Source of the DNA: Beijerinckiaceae bacterium
GTDB taxonomy: Bacteria; Pseudomonadota; Alphaproteobacteria; Rhizobiales; Beijerinckiaceae
DNA: 64,000 nucleotides
Direction: 5' to 3'
Assembly: GCA_947454485.1 (NCBI GenBank)
Contig: CANGJJ010000004.1
Coordinates: 124,001-188,000 of the forward strand
In this document: positions 54,476 through 63,400 of the stretch, piece after piece
Layout: every line of letters starts with the position of its first letter
Position numbering within the stretch: the stretch's first letter is position 1
Notes under the pieces: generated by a model
Database searches by the model: none
Seen by the model: only the letters and a program-made list of their open reading frames with translations
Told to the model about the DNA's origin: nothing
Position numbers and translations under genes: made by a program

Positions 54476-55219
54476 ATGGCAACCACAACATCCAAATTCA
54501 GCCACGCGATTTTCGAGAAGAACTCCATTCTTCTCGTCATCGGTGTGCTGGTCGTCATCTCCATCGGCGGCATCGTGGAAATCGCGCCGCTTTTCTATCT
54601 CAAAAACACGATCGAAAAAGTCGACGGTGTGCGTCCCTATTCGCCGCTCGAACTGGCGGGCCGTGACATCTATGTGCGCGAAGGCTGCTACAATTGCCAT
54701 TCGCAGATGGTGCGTCCGCTGCGCGATGAAGTCGAGCGTTATGGCCATTACTCGCTCGCCGCTGAAAGCATGTATGACCATCCCTTTCAATGGGGCTCCA
54801 AGCGCACCGGACCAGATCTGGCGCGTGTGGGTGCCAAATATTCCGACGCTTGGCACCGCGACCATCTGAACAATCCCCGTTCAGTGGTGCCGACCTCCAT
54901 CATGCCGGGCTATCCTTTCCTCGAGAAAACATTGCTCGATACGCGGAGCATCGCTGCGCGCATGACAGTGCTGGCAATGGAGGGCGTGCCTTATACGCCT
55001 GAGATGATCGAGAAAGCCCAAGTCGATCTCATCGCCCAGGGCGCCATCGACAGCAATGGCGTTGATGCTATGCAAAAGCGCTATCCGCGCGCCATCGCAC
55101 GCGATGCCAAAGCCGACAAGGGCGAGTTGACGGAGCTTGATGCGCTGATTGCCTATCTGCAGCAGATGGGTACGCAGGTCGATTTCAAGATCTATGACGA
55201 CAAAGCAAACATCAGGTGA
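54476..55219 (+). CDS. ccoO: Cytochrome cbb3 oxidase subunit II, monoheme
   Basis: The 247-residue membrane-anchored cytochrome c has one helix near residues 20-42, the heme site [14 protein letters not shown] and the distal methionine in [36 protein letters not shown] is conserved in CcoO. It passes electrons from CcoP to CcoN. Spacing from ccoN is 14 bases. Confidence 0.97.
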   Translation: MATTTSKFSHAIFEKNSILLVIGVLVVISIGGIVEIAPLFYLKNTIEKVDGVRPYSPLELAGRDIYVREGCYNCHSQMVRPLRDEVERYGHYSLAAESMYDHPFQWGSKRTGPDLARVGAKYSDAWHRDHLNNPRSVVPTSIMPGYPFLEKTLLDTRSIAARMTVLAMEGVPYTPEMIEKAQVDLIAQGAIDSNGVDAMQKRYPRAIARDAKADKGELTELDALIAYLQQMGTQVDFKIYDDKANIR

Positions 55220-55226
55220 GGCCGTC

Positions 55227-55376
55227 ATGACTTACGACTCAATGCGTGAATTCGTGGCGGGTTTTGGATCGCTCTATTTCGGCGCCATCTTCACCATCGC
55301 CGTTGTCTATGCCCTGCTTCCCTCGCGTCGCAAGACCTATGAGGATGCAGCCCAGATCCCTCTGCGTGAGGATTGA
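55227..55376 (+). CDS. ccoQ: Cytochrome cbb3 oxidase small subunit CcoQ
   Basis: The 49-residue protein has one membrane helix (SLYFGAIFTIAVVYALLP) then SRRKTYEDAAQIPLRED, the usual form of CcoQ, which stabilises the CcoP contact. It lies seven bases after ccoO and three before ccoP. Confidence 0.92.
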   Translation: MTYDSMREFVAGFGSLYFGAIFTIAVVYALLPSRRKTYEDAAQIPLRED

Positions 55377-55379
55377 TCC

Positions 55380-56255
55380 ATGTCGAATCAAGTTCATGTT
55401 GACGAAGTCACCGGCACGGCCACAACAGGTCATGAATGGGATGGCATTCGCGAGCTCAATACGCCTTTGCCGCGTTGGTGGCTTTATACGATCTATGCAA
55501 CCATCATCTGGGGTATCGGCTATATCGCTTATTATCCCGCGCTGCCGCTGATTGATGGCGCGACGAAAGGCATGTCGGGTTGGAATGCGCGGAGCGAAGT
55601 CGTGGAGGAATTGTCAAAGCTGCGCGCCCAGCGCGGCCCGATGAATGACAAGCTCGCCAAGACGCCGCTTGCGGATGTGAAAAAAGATTCAGAATTGCTC
55701 GCCTTTGCCTCTGCTCAAGGCTCAGCTGCTTTTGCGACCAATTGCGCGCCTTGTCACGGTGCGGGCGGGCAGGGTGCCAAGGGCTATCCCAATCTTCATG
55801 CAGATCGCTGGATCTGGGGTGGCAAGCTTGAGGATATTCAGCAGACCATCACACATGGCATTCGTTGGGATAGTGATAGCAAGACGCGCTCTGGCGTGAT
55901 GCCTTCTTTCGGCCGCGACAAAATCTTGAACGAAGATCAGATCTCGCAAGTGGCAGACTATGTCCTGTCCTTCACCAACCGTGCTGATAAAAGCGCCAAT
56001 CTTGCGTCTGGCAAAAAGGTCTATGAGGAGAATTGCGCAGCCTGTCACGGTGATGCGGGCAAGGGCAATCGTGACTTGGGCGCGCCCAATCTCACAACGC
56101 AGGTCTGGCTCTATGGCGGCACGAAAGCTGACATTGTTGAGCGTGTGCGTTTGGGCGGTGGCGGCGTGATGCCTTCTTGGTCTGAGCGTCTCGATACCAC
56201 GACGATCAAAGCGCTGACGGTCTATGTGCATGGCTTTGGAGGCGGCGAGAACTGA
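55380..56255 (+). CDS. ccoP: Cytochrome cbb3 oxidase subunit III, diheme
   Basis: The 291-residue protein has an N-terminal domain with EWDGIRELNTPLPRWW, a single helix near residues 38-58 and two cytochrome c domains with heme sites CAPCHG and CAACHG. Methionines in SGVMPSF and GGVMPSW are probable axial ligands. It is the electron entry point of the oxidase. Confidence 0.97.
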   Translation: MSNQVHVDEVTGTATTGHEWDGIRELNTPLPRWWLYTIYATIIWGIGYIAYYPALPLIDGATKGMSGWNARSEVVEELSKLRAQRGPMNDKLAKTPLADVKKDSELLAFASAQGSAAFATNCAPCHGAGGQGAKGYPNLHADRWIWGGKLEDIQQTITHGIRWDSDSKTRSGVMPSFGRDKILNEDQISQVADYVLSFTNRADKSANLASGKKVYEENCAACHGDAGKGNRDLGAPNLTTQVWLYGGTKADIVERVRLGGGGVMPSWSERLDTTTIKALTVYVHGFGGGEN

Positions 56256-56256
56256 C

Positions 56257-57771
56257 GTGCTCTCCCTTTTTGGAAGCAAGGTTGCGAAAGGGGGCGTTGC
56301 GCAAGAGCGTATCGCCTCCGCTGCGCATGTGGCGCAGCTCTACGCCGCGCGCAAAAAAGTCTATCCGCAGAGCGTCTCTGGCTTTTATCGTAACATCAAA
56401 TGGGCGGTGCTTGGTCTGGCGCTTGCTGTTTATTACTTTCTTCCCTTCCTGCGTTGGGATCGCGGGCCGCTTGCTCCCTCGCAGGCCGTGCTGCTGGATC
56501 TTGCCAATCGTCGCTTTTATTTCTTCTTCATCGAGATCTGGCCGCAAGAGGTCTATTACATCACCGGCCTTTTGATCATTGCCGCGCTGACCTTGTTTTT
56601 GATGAATGCGGTCGCGGGGCGAATTTGGTGTGGCTATCTGTGCCCACAGACGGTTTGGACAGATCTGTTTCTGGCGGTTGAACGCTTTGTGGAAGGCGAC
56701 CGCCGCGAGCGCATGTTGAAAGACAAAAGCCCCTTGACGCTTCATCGGGCTGCGCAAAAAGCGCTAAAACATTTTATCTGGTTGATGATCGCCTGGTGGA
56801 CCGGCGGCGCGTGGGTTTTGTATTTCTCTGATGCGCCGACTTTGGTGCGGGATTTGGCTACATTGCAGGCGCCCTTTGTCGCTTATATGTGGATCGGCAT
56901 CCTCACATTCACAACCTATCTTCTTGCGGGTCACGCGCGCGAACAGGTCTGCATCTATATGTGTCCGTGGCCGCGCATTCAGGCGGCGATGACGGATGAG
57001 AATGCGCTGAATGTCACTTATCGGCTTGATCGTGGTGAACCGCGCATGTCAGTCAAAAAGGCAGAGCAGTTGCGCGCTGCTGGTGAGCCTGCAGGCGATT
57101 GTGTGGACTGCGACCAATGTGTGGCTGTCTGCCCGACTGGCGTCGATATTCGCAAAGGGCCGGATCTGGGCTGTATTCAATGCGGCCTGTGCATTGATGC
57201 CTGCGATACGGTGATGCATAAAATTGACCGCCCTGATGGGCTCATCGCTTTCGATACGGATGTGAATATTGTGCGCCGCGCGCAAGGCAAGGCGCCGATC
57301 TATCGCCCCATTCGGCCGCGCACAGTTTTATATGCAGCAGTGATCGCGATTGTTGGCAGCGTAATGCTCTTTACGCTACTCACACGCGCGACTTTGGGTG
57401 TGGCAGCGATCCATGATCGCAATCCCCTCTTTGTGAAATTGTCGGATGGCTCGGTGCGGAACTCTTATACATTGCGCCTGACCAATAAAGGGGCTGGTGA
57501 GCGCAGCTTCGTTCTTGGCCTCGAAGGCTTGGTGGATGCGAAGATTGAGGCTGTAGGAGCTAACACCCAAAGTGATGGCAATCCTGTCATCACAGTGGGG
57601 CCCGACCAGACACGCGAAATGCGCATCCATGCGACTTTGCCTGCGCGCGCAGTTGAGGCCGTGCGACGCGAAGTTGATGTGGCTTTCACACTGCTTGACC
57701 ACCTAAGTGGCGAGCGCGCGCGCGCCAAGGAACATTTCTTTACGCGCCTGTCGCATGAGGACTCAAAATGA
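56257..57771 (+). CDS. ccoG: Cbb3 oxidase assembly ferredoxin-like protein CcoG
   Basis: The 504-residue protein starts at GTG, one base after the ccoP stop, with GGAGGCG upstream. It has five or so membrane segments, GRIWCGYLCPQTVWTD, and two 4Fe-4S clusters (CVDCDQCVAVCP; CIQCGLCIDAC). RdxA/CcoG reduces copper for transfer to the oxidase in Rhodobacter. The C-terminal domain is periplasmic and immunoglobulin-like. Confidence 0.95.
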   Translation: MLSLFGSKVAKGGVAQERIASAAHVAQLYAARKKVYPQSVSGFYRNIKWAVLGLALAVYYFLPFLRWDRGPLAPSQAVLLDLANRRFYFFFIEIWPQEVYYITGLLIIAALTLFLMNAVAGRIWCGYLCPQTVWTDLFLAVERFVEGDRRERMLKDKSPLTLHRAAQKALKHFIWLMIAWWTGGAWVLYFSDAPTLVRDLATLQAPFVAYMWIGILTFTTYLLAGHAREQVCIYMCPWPRIQAAMTDENALNVTYRLDRGEPRMSVKKAEQLRAAGEPAGDCVDCDQCVAVCPTGVDIRKGPDLGCIQCGLCIDACDTVMHKIDRPDGLIAFDTDVNIVRRAQGKAPIYRPIRPRTVLYAAVIAIVGSVMLFTLLTRATLGVAAIHDRNPLFVKLSDGSVRNSYTLRLTNKGAGERSFVLGLEGLVDAKIEAVGANTQSDGNPVITVGPDQTREMRIHATLPARAVEAVRREVDVAFTLLDHLSGERARAKEHFFTRLSHEDSK

Positions 57772-58265
57772 GCAGCATGGTTGCCAAGGGACGCGAGCTG
57801 ACCGGTCGCAAAGTTCTTGTGATGATCGTCGGCTTTTTCGCAGTCGTCTTTCTCGTCAATGGCGTCATGATTCATCTGGCGTTGAAGACCTTTCCCGGCG
57901 TTCAAGAGAAGCAACCCTATGAGCGCGGCCTTGCATATGATCGCGAGATTGAACAGGCGCGAGCGCAAGGGGCGCGCGGCTGGAGTGTCGATGGCCAATT
58001 TATTCGCACGAGCGAGACACAGGCAGAACTGACACTCATGCTGAAAGATCGCGAGGGTGCCTTGCTCAGCGGCCTTGAGGTCACAGCCCATCTCGTCTCG
58101 CCGCAATCCCATGCCCAAGACCTTGATGTGATTTTGCGCGAGGCTGGGCCTGGCGAATATCGCGTCGCAGTCGCAGCCGCGACGGGGACATGGACGGTTG
58201 ATCTTGTTGCCGCGCAGGCGGGTGAGCAGAAATTTCGGTCCCGCAATCGTGTGACCATTCGGTGA
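57768..58265 (+). CDS. ccoH: FixH/CcoH family cbb3 assembly protein
   Basis: The 165-residue protein has one N-terminal membrane helix (VLVMIVGFFAVVFLVNGVMIHLAL) followed by a periplasmic domain with KQPYERGLAYDREIEQARAQGARGW, conserved in FixH. CcoH contacts CcoN during assembly. It overlaps ccoG by four bases and is followed by ccoI after four bases. Confidence 0.92.
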   Translation: MSSMVAKGRELTGRKVLVMIVGFFAVVFLVNGVMIHLALKTFPGVQEKQPYERGLAYDREIEQARAQGARGWSVDGQFIRTSETQAELTLMLKDREGALLSGLEVTAHLVSPQSHAQDLDVILREAGPGEYRVAVAAATGTWTVDLVAAQAGEQKFRSRNRVTIR

Positions 58266-58269
58266 TCTG

Positions 58270-60462
58270 ATGGGCTCCAACCTCGATCTCTCGCTGTTCG
58301 TTCGCCATAGTGATGATGGTGTGGCGCAGCTTGACCTTGTGGTCGAGGGAATGAAGACGCCTGCGGCCATTCTTGATATCGAAAAAGCCATCGGTGCTGA
58401 TCCCGCTGTGCTGAGCGCGCGCGTTAATTACACGAGTCGCCGCGTCAGTGTGGAATGGCGTGATGGTGATTATGATCCAACCCGCTTGGTCGATTTACTC
58501 GATCAGCTTGGCTATCCAGCCCATCCCTTTCAGGTGAATGAGCAGGAAGAGCGCGAGACGCGAGTCTCGCGCTATTTGCTGCGTTGTCTGGGTGTCGCTG
58601 GTTTTGCCAGTATGAATATTATGCTGCTGTCAGTCTCAGTCTGGTCTGGCCATGTGAGCGGGATGGGTGAAGAGACACGCGACTTCTTGCATTGGATGTC
58701 CGCGCTCATTGTCTTGCCGGCGGCCGCTTATGCGGGGCGGCCTTTCTTTGCGAGTGCATGGCGTGCCTTGAAGGGCGGCGGTGTCAATATGGATGTGCCG
58801 ATCTCTTTGGGGATCTGTTTGGCACTTGTCATGTCGATCTTTGAGACATGGCATCATGCGGAACATGCCTATTTCGATTCCGCCATCATGCTCATCTTCT
58901 TCTTGCTGACAGGTCGCTATCTTGATCACGCGATGCGCCGCAAGACGCGGGCTGTGGCGGCTAATCTAGCCGCTCTGCGGGCCACCAGCGCCAATCTCAT
59001 CGCGCCCTCTGGCGAAGTGATTTGCGTGCCCGCTGAAAGCCTGAAGGCGGATGATGTGATTTTGCTACGTCCGGGTGAGCGTGTGCCCGCCGATTGTGTG
59101 GTGCTCTCGGGTCATTCAGAGGTGGATGACAGCCTCGTCACGGGTGAAACCCGTTGGCGCCAATTGGGCGAGGGCGATCTCCTTCATGCCGGATCTGTGA
59201 ATTATAAAGGCGCGCTGCGTCTGCGCGTTCTCGAAGGTTCCTCGCAATCGCTCGTCGATGAAATTGAGCGGATGATAGAGGCTGCGCTGACAACCAAAAA
59301 TGCCTATTTGCAGTTGGGTGATCGTGCAGCGCGGCTCTATGCGCCTGTTGTCCATGCAGCGGCCCTTACAACCGCTATTGGCTGGTATATGGCGGGTGCG
59401 ACGGCGCATGATGCGATCATAACGGCCATTGCTGTGCTGATCATCACCTGTCCCTGCGCGCTCGCTTTGGCAGTACCTGCTGTGCAAGTGGTGGCGAGTG
59501 GCGCTTTGTTTCGTAGCGGTGTCTTGCTCTCCTCAGGTGATGCGATTGAGCGTTTGAGCGAGGTTGATGTAGTCATTTTCGACAAGACAGGCACACTCAC
59601 TTTGCCGCAACCAGCTCTTGTCAACCGCAGTGAGATTGCGCCTGAGCTTGTCGAGCGTGCCGCGCGTTTAGCCTTGTCGAGCCATCATCCATTGGCGCGC
59701 GCTTTGAGCACGCTTGCTCTGTTGCGCGAGCCTTTCGACACGGTTGAGGAAGAGCCGGGCGAGGGTGTGCGTACCCGGTTGCAGGGGCTTGATCTGCGGC
59801 TTGGCAGTGCAGCCTTTTGTGAGGCGCAGGGCGCGGCGGAAGAGGCAATGGCGCGTCATCCCGACGGGTCGCTGATCTGTTTGCGTCATGGTGATCAGGC
59901 AGCTGTCTTTGTCATCGAGCAGGCGCTGCGGCCTGATGCTGTGGCCTGTGTGCAGGCGATCAAGGCGCTTGGTCTTGAGTGTCGCCTGTTGTCGGGTGAT
60001 CGCGCTGCGAGCGTTGAGCCAGTTGCCCAAGCGCTTGGCATTTCCAACTGGCGTGCCGGAACCAAGCCTGCAGACAAAATCGCTGCGCTTGAGGCGCTCA
60101 AGGCGCAGGGCAAGCGCGTGTTGATGGTAGGAGATGGCATCAATGACGCGCCTGCGCTTGCGGCCGCTCATGTCGCCATCTCACCCATTACGGGCTCTGA
60201 TCTGGCGCAAGCGGCCAGTGATGCAGTTTTTTTGGGCGAGAAGCTCATGCCTGTGCTCAAAGCGATTGAGATTGCGCGCAATGCGCGTTCGCTCATGCGG
60301 CAGAATCTTGGCCTTGCGATTGTGTATAATGCTTTGGCGGTCCCGCTGGCGGTGGCGGGCTTTGTGACGCCTTTGTTTGCAGCGGCAGCCATGTCGGGCT
60401 CATCCATTCTCGTGACGGTGAATGCGCTGCGGGCCAGTCGTTTGAAGGAGGCTAAGCTATGA
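58270..60462 (+). CDS. ccoI: Copper-translocating P-type ATPase CcoI/FixI, without N-terminal CxxC
   Basis: The 730-residue P1B ATPase exports copper to the periplasm for the oxidase. ITCPCALALAVP is the CPC metal site, IFDKTGTLT has the phosphorylated Asp, SSHHPLA the P1B HP pair, SLVTGET the actuator and GDGINDAPAL the hinge. The N-terminal heavy-metal domain is recognisable by fold, but the motif GMxCxxC reads GMKTPAA at residues 27-33. Both cysteines are therefore gone. The stop overlaps the ccoS start. Confidence 0.95.
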   Translation: MGSNLDLSLFVRHSDDGVAQLDLVVEGMKTPAAILDIEKAIGADPAVLSARVNYTSRRVSVEWRDGDYDPTRLVDLLDQLGYPAHPFQVNEQEERETRVSRYLLRCLGVAGFASMNIMLLSVSVWSGHVSGMGEETRDFLHWMSALIVLPAAAYAGRPFFASAWRALKGGGVNMDVPISLGICLALVMSIFETWHHAEHAYFDSAIMLIFFLLTGRYLDHAMRRKTRAVAANLAALRATSANLIAPSGEVICVPAESLKADDVILLRPGERVPADCVVLSGHSEVDDSLVTGETRWRQLGEGDLLHAGSVNYKGALRLRVLEGSSQSLVDEIERMIEAALTTKNAYLQLGDRAARLYAPVVHAAALTTAIGWYMAGATAHDAIITAIAVLIITCPCALALAVPAVQVVASGALFRSGVLLSSGDAIERLSEVDVVIFDKTGTLTLPQPALVNRSEIAPELVERAARLALSSHHPLARALSTLALLREPFDTVEEEPGEGVRTRLQGLDLRLGSAAFCEAQGAAEEAMARHPDGSLICLRHGDQAAVFVIEQALRPDAVACVQAIKALGLECRLLSGDRAASVEPVAQALGISNWRAGTKPADKIAALEALKAQGKRVLMVGDGINDAPALAAAHVAISPITGSDLAQAASDAVFLGEKLMPVLKAIEIARNARSLMRQNLGLAIVYNALAVPLAVAGFVTPLFAAAAMSGSSILVTVNALRASRLKEAKL

Positions 60463-60608
60463 GCGTGATCCTCTATCTCGTTCCCATTGCCGTTGGGCTT
60501 GGCTTGATCGGCCTAGTCGCTTTTTTATGGTCGATGAAATCAGGTCAATATGAAGATCTCGATGGCGCAGCCTCTCGTGCCTTGTTCGATGATGACATCA
60601 AGTCATGA
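60459..60608 (+). CDS. ccoS: Cbb3 oxidase maturation protein CcoS/FixS
   Basis: This 49-codon gene overlaps the ccoI stop and the next start, each by four bases. AAGGAG stands 11 bases before its ATG. The product has a membrane helix (ILYLVPIAVGLGLIGLVAFLW) followed by SMKSGQYEDLDGAASRALFDD, the conserved CcoS tail. It is needed for heme or copper insertion into CcoN in Rhodobacter. Confidence 0.93.
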   Translation: MSVILYLVPIAVGLGLIGLVAFLWSMKSGQYEDLDGAASRALFDDDIKS

Positions 60609-61726
60609 GCACGATTGAATTGCAGCGCGCACAGGGACGAGGCGGCTTACTCAGCTGTGCTTGCGATCCTTTGATGATGCCGGACAGTGTTGATGCTGCC
60701 CCCGTCACGCGCTGGCCGCTGACCATTTTCACACTCAGCAATGCTGTGACCATTTTCGCGCAAGCTTTGGTGCTGACGATTGTGCCGGTTGGCGGTGCCG
60801 TTCTGGGTAGTGGCGTGACAGTGGCGCTCCCTTTCGCCGCGCTGCTTCTGGGCGCTGCGGTTGGGACTGTGCCTGCTGCCTGGTTGACGGGTGTTGACCA
60901 GCGTTGGGGCTTTGCTCTTGGTGCGACTTTTGGCGTTGCAGGCGCTGCGCTCGGGGCTTTTGGCATCGTGGCAGGCCTGTTCGGCGCTTTCGTGCTCGGT
61001 AGTTTTTGGCTCGGCCTCGCGCAGGGCTTTGGCAATTTCTACCGCCATGGCGCGGCGGGCTTGGGTCGGCGAGATGCTCGCGCCATCGCACTCGTCTTTG
61101 GGTCTGGTGTTGCCGCGGCCTTTGCGGTGCCGGGCGCTTTGACTGCGGCTAGCGCCCTCGCAGGTCCATTTGCAACGGCAGCAACGCTTGTTATCGCAGC
61201 ACTCGCACATTTCTTCGCATCAGCACTTGCGTTCTTTTTGCCGCGTCAGCGTGGCTTTGTTGTGCCCGGTGATACTGGTCCCGTGCCTCATTATGCCTTC
61301 GCCACCATCACGGGGGCTTTGTCCTGGGGTGCTATGGCTTTGATGATGGGACTTGCGCCCTCTTTGATGTTGGGTTGTGGCATTGGCCTGTCGCAGACGA
61401 GCGGCACGGTCGCTTGGCATATTGTAGCCATGTATGCGCCAGCCTTGCTGCTCGGCTTTGTCATCACGCCTAAGCGCGCACCGCTGGCTTGTCTGACCGG
61501 TCTGGCGCTCAGCGCTGGCGCGATTGGGCTGGCTTTTGTGGCGCAGACGCAAGCGCTCTTCACATGCGCGCTCATCATGTCGGGCATTGGCTGGTCAGCC
61601 ACGACGCTGGGTGCCACGACTTTGCTTCATGCACAGGCAAACCCGACCCGGGCGCAACTCGCCTTGCATGATTTCATGCTTCTGGCGGCTGCGCTCGCGG
61701 GATCTGCGGCTGTCGCGCTGGCGTGA
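60605..61726 (+). CDS. MFS copper importer CcoA-like
   Basis: The 373-residue polytopic protein has the CcoA motif pair: Met244-x3-Met248 (MALMM) and His272-x3-Met276 (HIVAM), 28 residues apart. Rhodobacter capsulatus CcoA, which imports copper for cbb3 maturation, has M233xxxM237 and H261xxxM265, the same spacing. It overlaps ccoS by four bases, placing it last in the cbb3 assembly operon. The cytosolic N terminus contains a Cys-x-Cys (SCACDPLMM), a possible extra copper site. Confidence 0.78.
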   Translation: MSTIELQRAQGRGGLLSCACDPLMMPDSVDAAPVTRWPLTIFTLSNAVTIFAQALVLTIVPVGGAVLGSGVTVALPFAALLLGAAVGTVPAAWLTGVDQRWGFALGATFGVAGAALGAFGIVAGLFGAFVLGSFWLGLAQGFGNFYRHGAAGLGRRDARAIALVFGSGVAAAFAVPGALTAASALAGPFATAATLVIAALAHFFASALAFFLPRQRGFVVPGDTGPVPHYAFATITGALSWGAMALMMGLAPSLMLGCGIGLSQTSGTVAWHIVAMYAPALLLGFVITPKRAPLACLTGLALSAGAIGLAFVAQTQALFTCALIMSGIGWSATTLGATTLLHAQANPTRAQLALHDFMLLAAALAGSAAVALA

Positions 61727-63361
61727 TCAGGCCTGTTCGAGCGCGGGCAGGGGGCTCTGGCCCTTGATCATATCAGCTGCCTTCTCTGCCATCATTAAGA
61801 CGCAGGCATTGATATGTGCGCCGACCATGTCTGGCATGGCAGACGCATCGACCACGCGCAGCTTTTCAACACCGCGCACGCGCAATGTTGGGTCAAGCAC
61901 TGCTTCTTCGTGAATACCCATCTGGCAAGTGCCTGCAGGATGATGCGCGGTGAGGGCGGTCTTGCGGATCCATGCGTCGATCTCCGCATCCGTCTTGACC
62001 GCATCCGTCGGCGATTTTTCAACACCACGGAAGGGTGCGAGCGGTGCACTATGGGCAATATCGCGCGCGATTTTGAAACCTTCGCGCAAGCGCGGCAGAT
62101 CATTGGGTGCGGAGAGGAAGTTGTAAGTGATCTTGGGTGTGTCGAAAGGATCAGCGGAATTCAAACGCACAGTCCCACGGCTGTCAGGATGCAAGAGGCA
62201 GGGGCGAATGCCATAGCCATCTTCATAGACAGGCTTGATGCCGGGGAACCACAGATGCGCATGAGTGGGAATGCCACGGAACATGAATTCAATGTCTGGC
62301 ACCGCCAATTCAGGATTGGATTTGATGAAGGCATGCAAGCCGCCGGGAACGACTGTGGCTGGGCCTGAACCAAAGAGCTGCGCGCGGATCATGTTCCACG
62401 CCATGCGGTCAAAGCGCATATTATCGCGGAAGCTGCTGGGGTTGTTGGGGCGCGTGAAAAGAATAAGCGCTGCCAAATGATCTTGCAGATTATCACCGAC
62501 CGGCAGATTGACGCGTGTCTCAATCCCCATGTCGCGCAAATGCGCGCTGGGGCCAATGCCTGAGAGCATGAGCAATTGCGGCGTGTTGTAGGTGCCACTG
62601 CACAGGATTACTTCACGTGTCGCCTTGGCGTGAATCGTGATGCTGTCCTTCACATATTCGATGCCTTCAGCATGGGTGCCATTCATCAAAATGCGCGTGA
62701 CATGGGCATTCACATCGACAGTGAGATTCTTGCGATTGCGCACGGGGTGCAGATAGGCAACGGCGGCGGATGAGCGGCGGCCATTGCCAATCGTATATTG
62801 GCTGCGCCCGAAGCCTTCATTCTGCTGGCCGTTGTAATCATCGCTGACGGGGATGCCCTTCAGTTTTGCAGATTCGATCCAAGCTTCGTAGAGCGGATCT
62901 TGCGTCGTGGCATATTGTACCTGCAGCGGGCCATCGCCGCCGCGCCATGTGTCGGCGCCACCTTTGAAAGTTTCGCCGCGTTTGAAATAGGGGAGCACCT
63001 CTGCATAGGACCAGCCCTTGCAGCCCTTCTGTGCCCAGCGGTCATAATCTCCGCGATGGCCGCGCGTATAGGCCATGACATTGATGGAAGAGGAGCCGCC
63101 GAGGACTTTACCGCGCGCTGCTTCGATCCGGCGATTGTTGAGATTGGGCTCCGGCTCTGTGTGATAGCCCCAATCATGCATGCCATATTCGTGCATCTTG
63201 CCCATGCCGAGCGGAATATGGATGAGGGGATTGAGGTCGCGACCGCCAGCTTCGATCACAAGAACCGTCGCGCCTTGGTCTTCGCTCAAGCGATTGGCCA
63301 GAACGCAGCCGGCTGAGCCTGCGCCGACGATGACATAATCATAGTTGCGTGTCGTGACCAT
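61727..63361 (-). CDS. GMC-family FAD oxidoreductase (alcohol/choline dehydrogenase type)
   Basis: The 544-residue flavoprotein has the N-terminal FAD motif [14 protein letters not shown], the GMC signature [31 protein letters not shown], and the active-site His in [10 protein letters not shown]. It oxidises an alcohol, perhaps polyethylene glycol, choline or a long-chain alcohol. It lies 39 bases downstream of a MarR gene on the same strand and probably under its control. Confidence 0.9.
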   Translation of the reverse strand: MVTTRNYDYVIVGAGSAGCVLANRLSEDQGATVLVIEAGGRDLNPLIHIPLGMGKMHEYGMHDWGYHTEPEPNLNNRRIEAARGKVLGGSSSINVMAYTRGHRGDYDRWAQKGCKGWSYAEVLPYFKRGETFKGGADTWRGGDGPLQVQYATTQDPLYEAWIESAKLKGIPVSDDYNGQQNEGFGRSQYTIGNGRRSSAAVAYLHPVRNRKNLTVDVNAHVTRILMNGTHAEGIEYVKDSITIHAKATREVILCSGTYNTPQLLMLSGIGPSAHLRDMGIETRVNLPVGDNLQDHLAALILFTRPNNPSSFRDNMRFDRMAWNMIRAQLFGSGPATVVPGGLHAFIKSNPELAVPDIEFMFRGIPTHAHLWFPGIKPVYEDGYGIRPCLLHPDSRGTVRLNSADPFDTPKITYNFLSAPNDLPRLREGFKIARDIAHSAPLAPFRGVEKSPTDAVKTDAEIDAWIRKTALTAHHPAGTCQMGIHEEAVLDPTLRVRGVEKLRVVDASAMPDMVGAHINACVLMMAEKAADMIKGQSPLPALEQA

Positions 63362-63400
63362 TTGTTCCCCCGAATGAGTCTTTGTCTCTTTGTATGTTGA

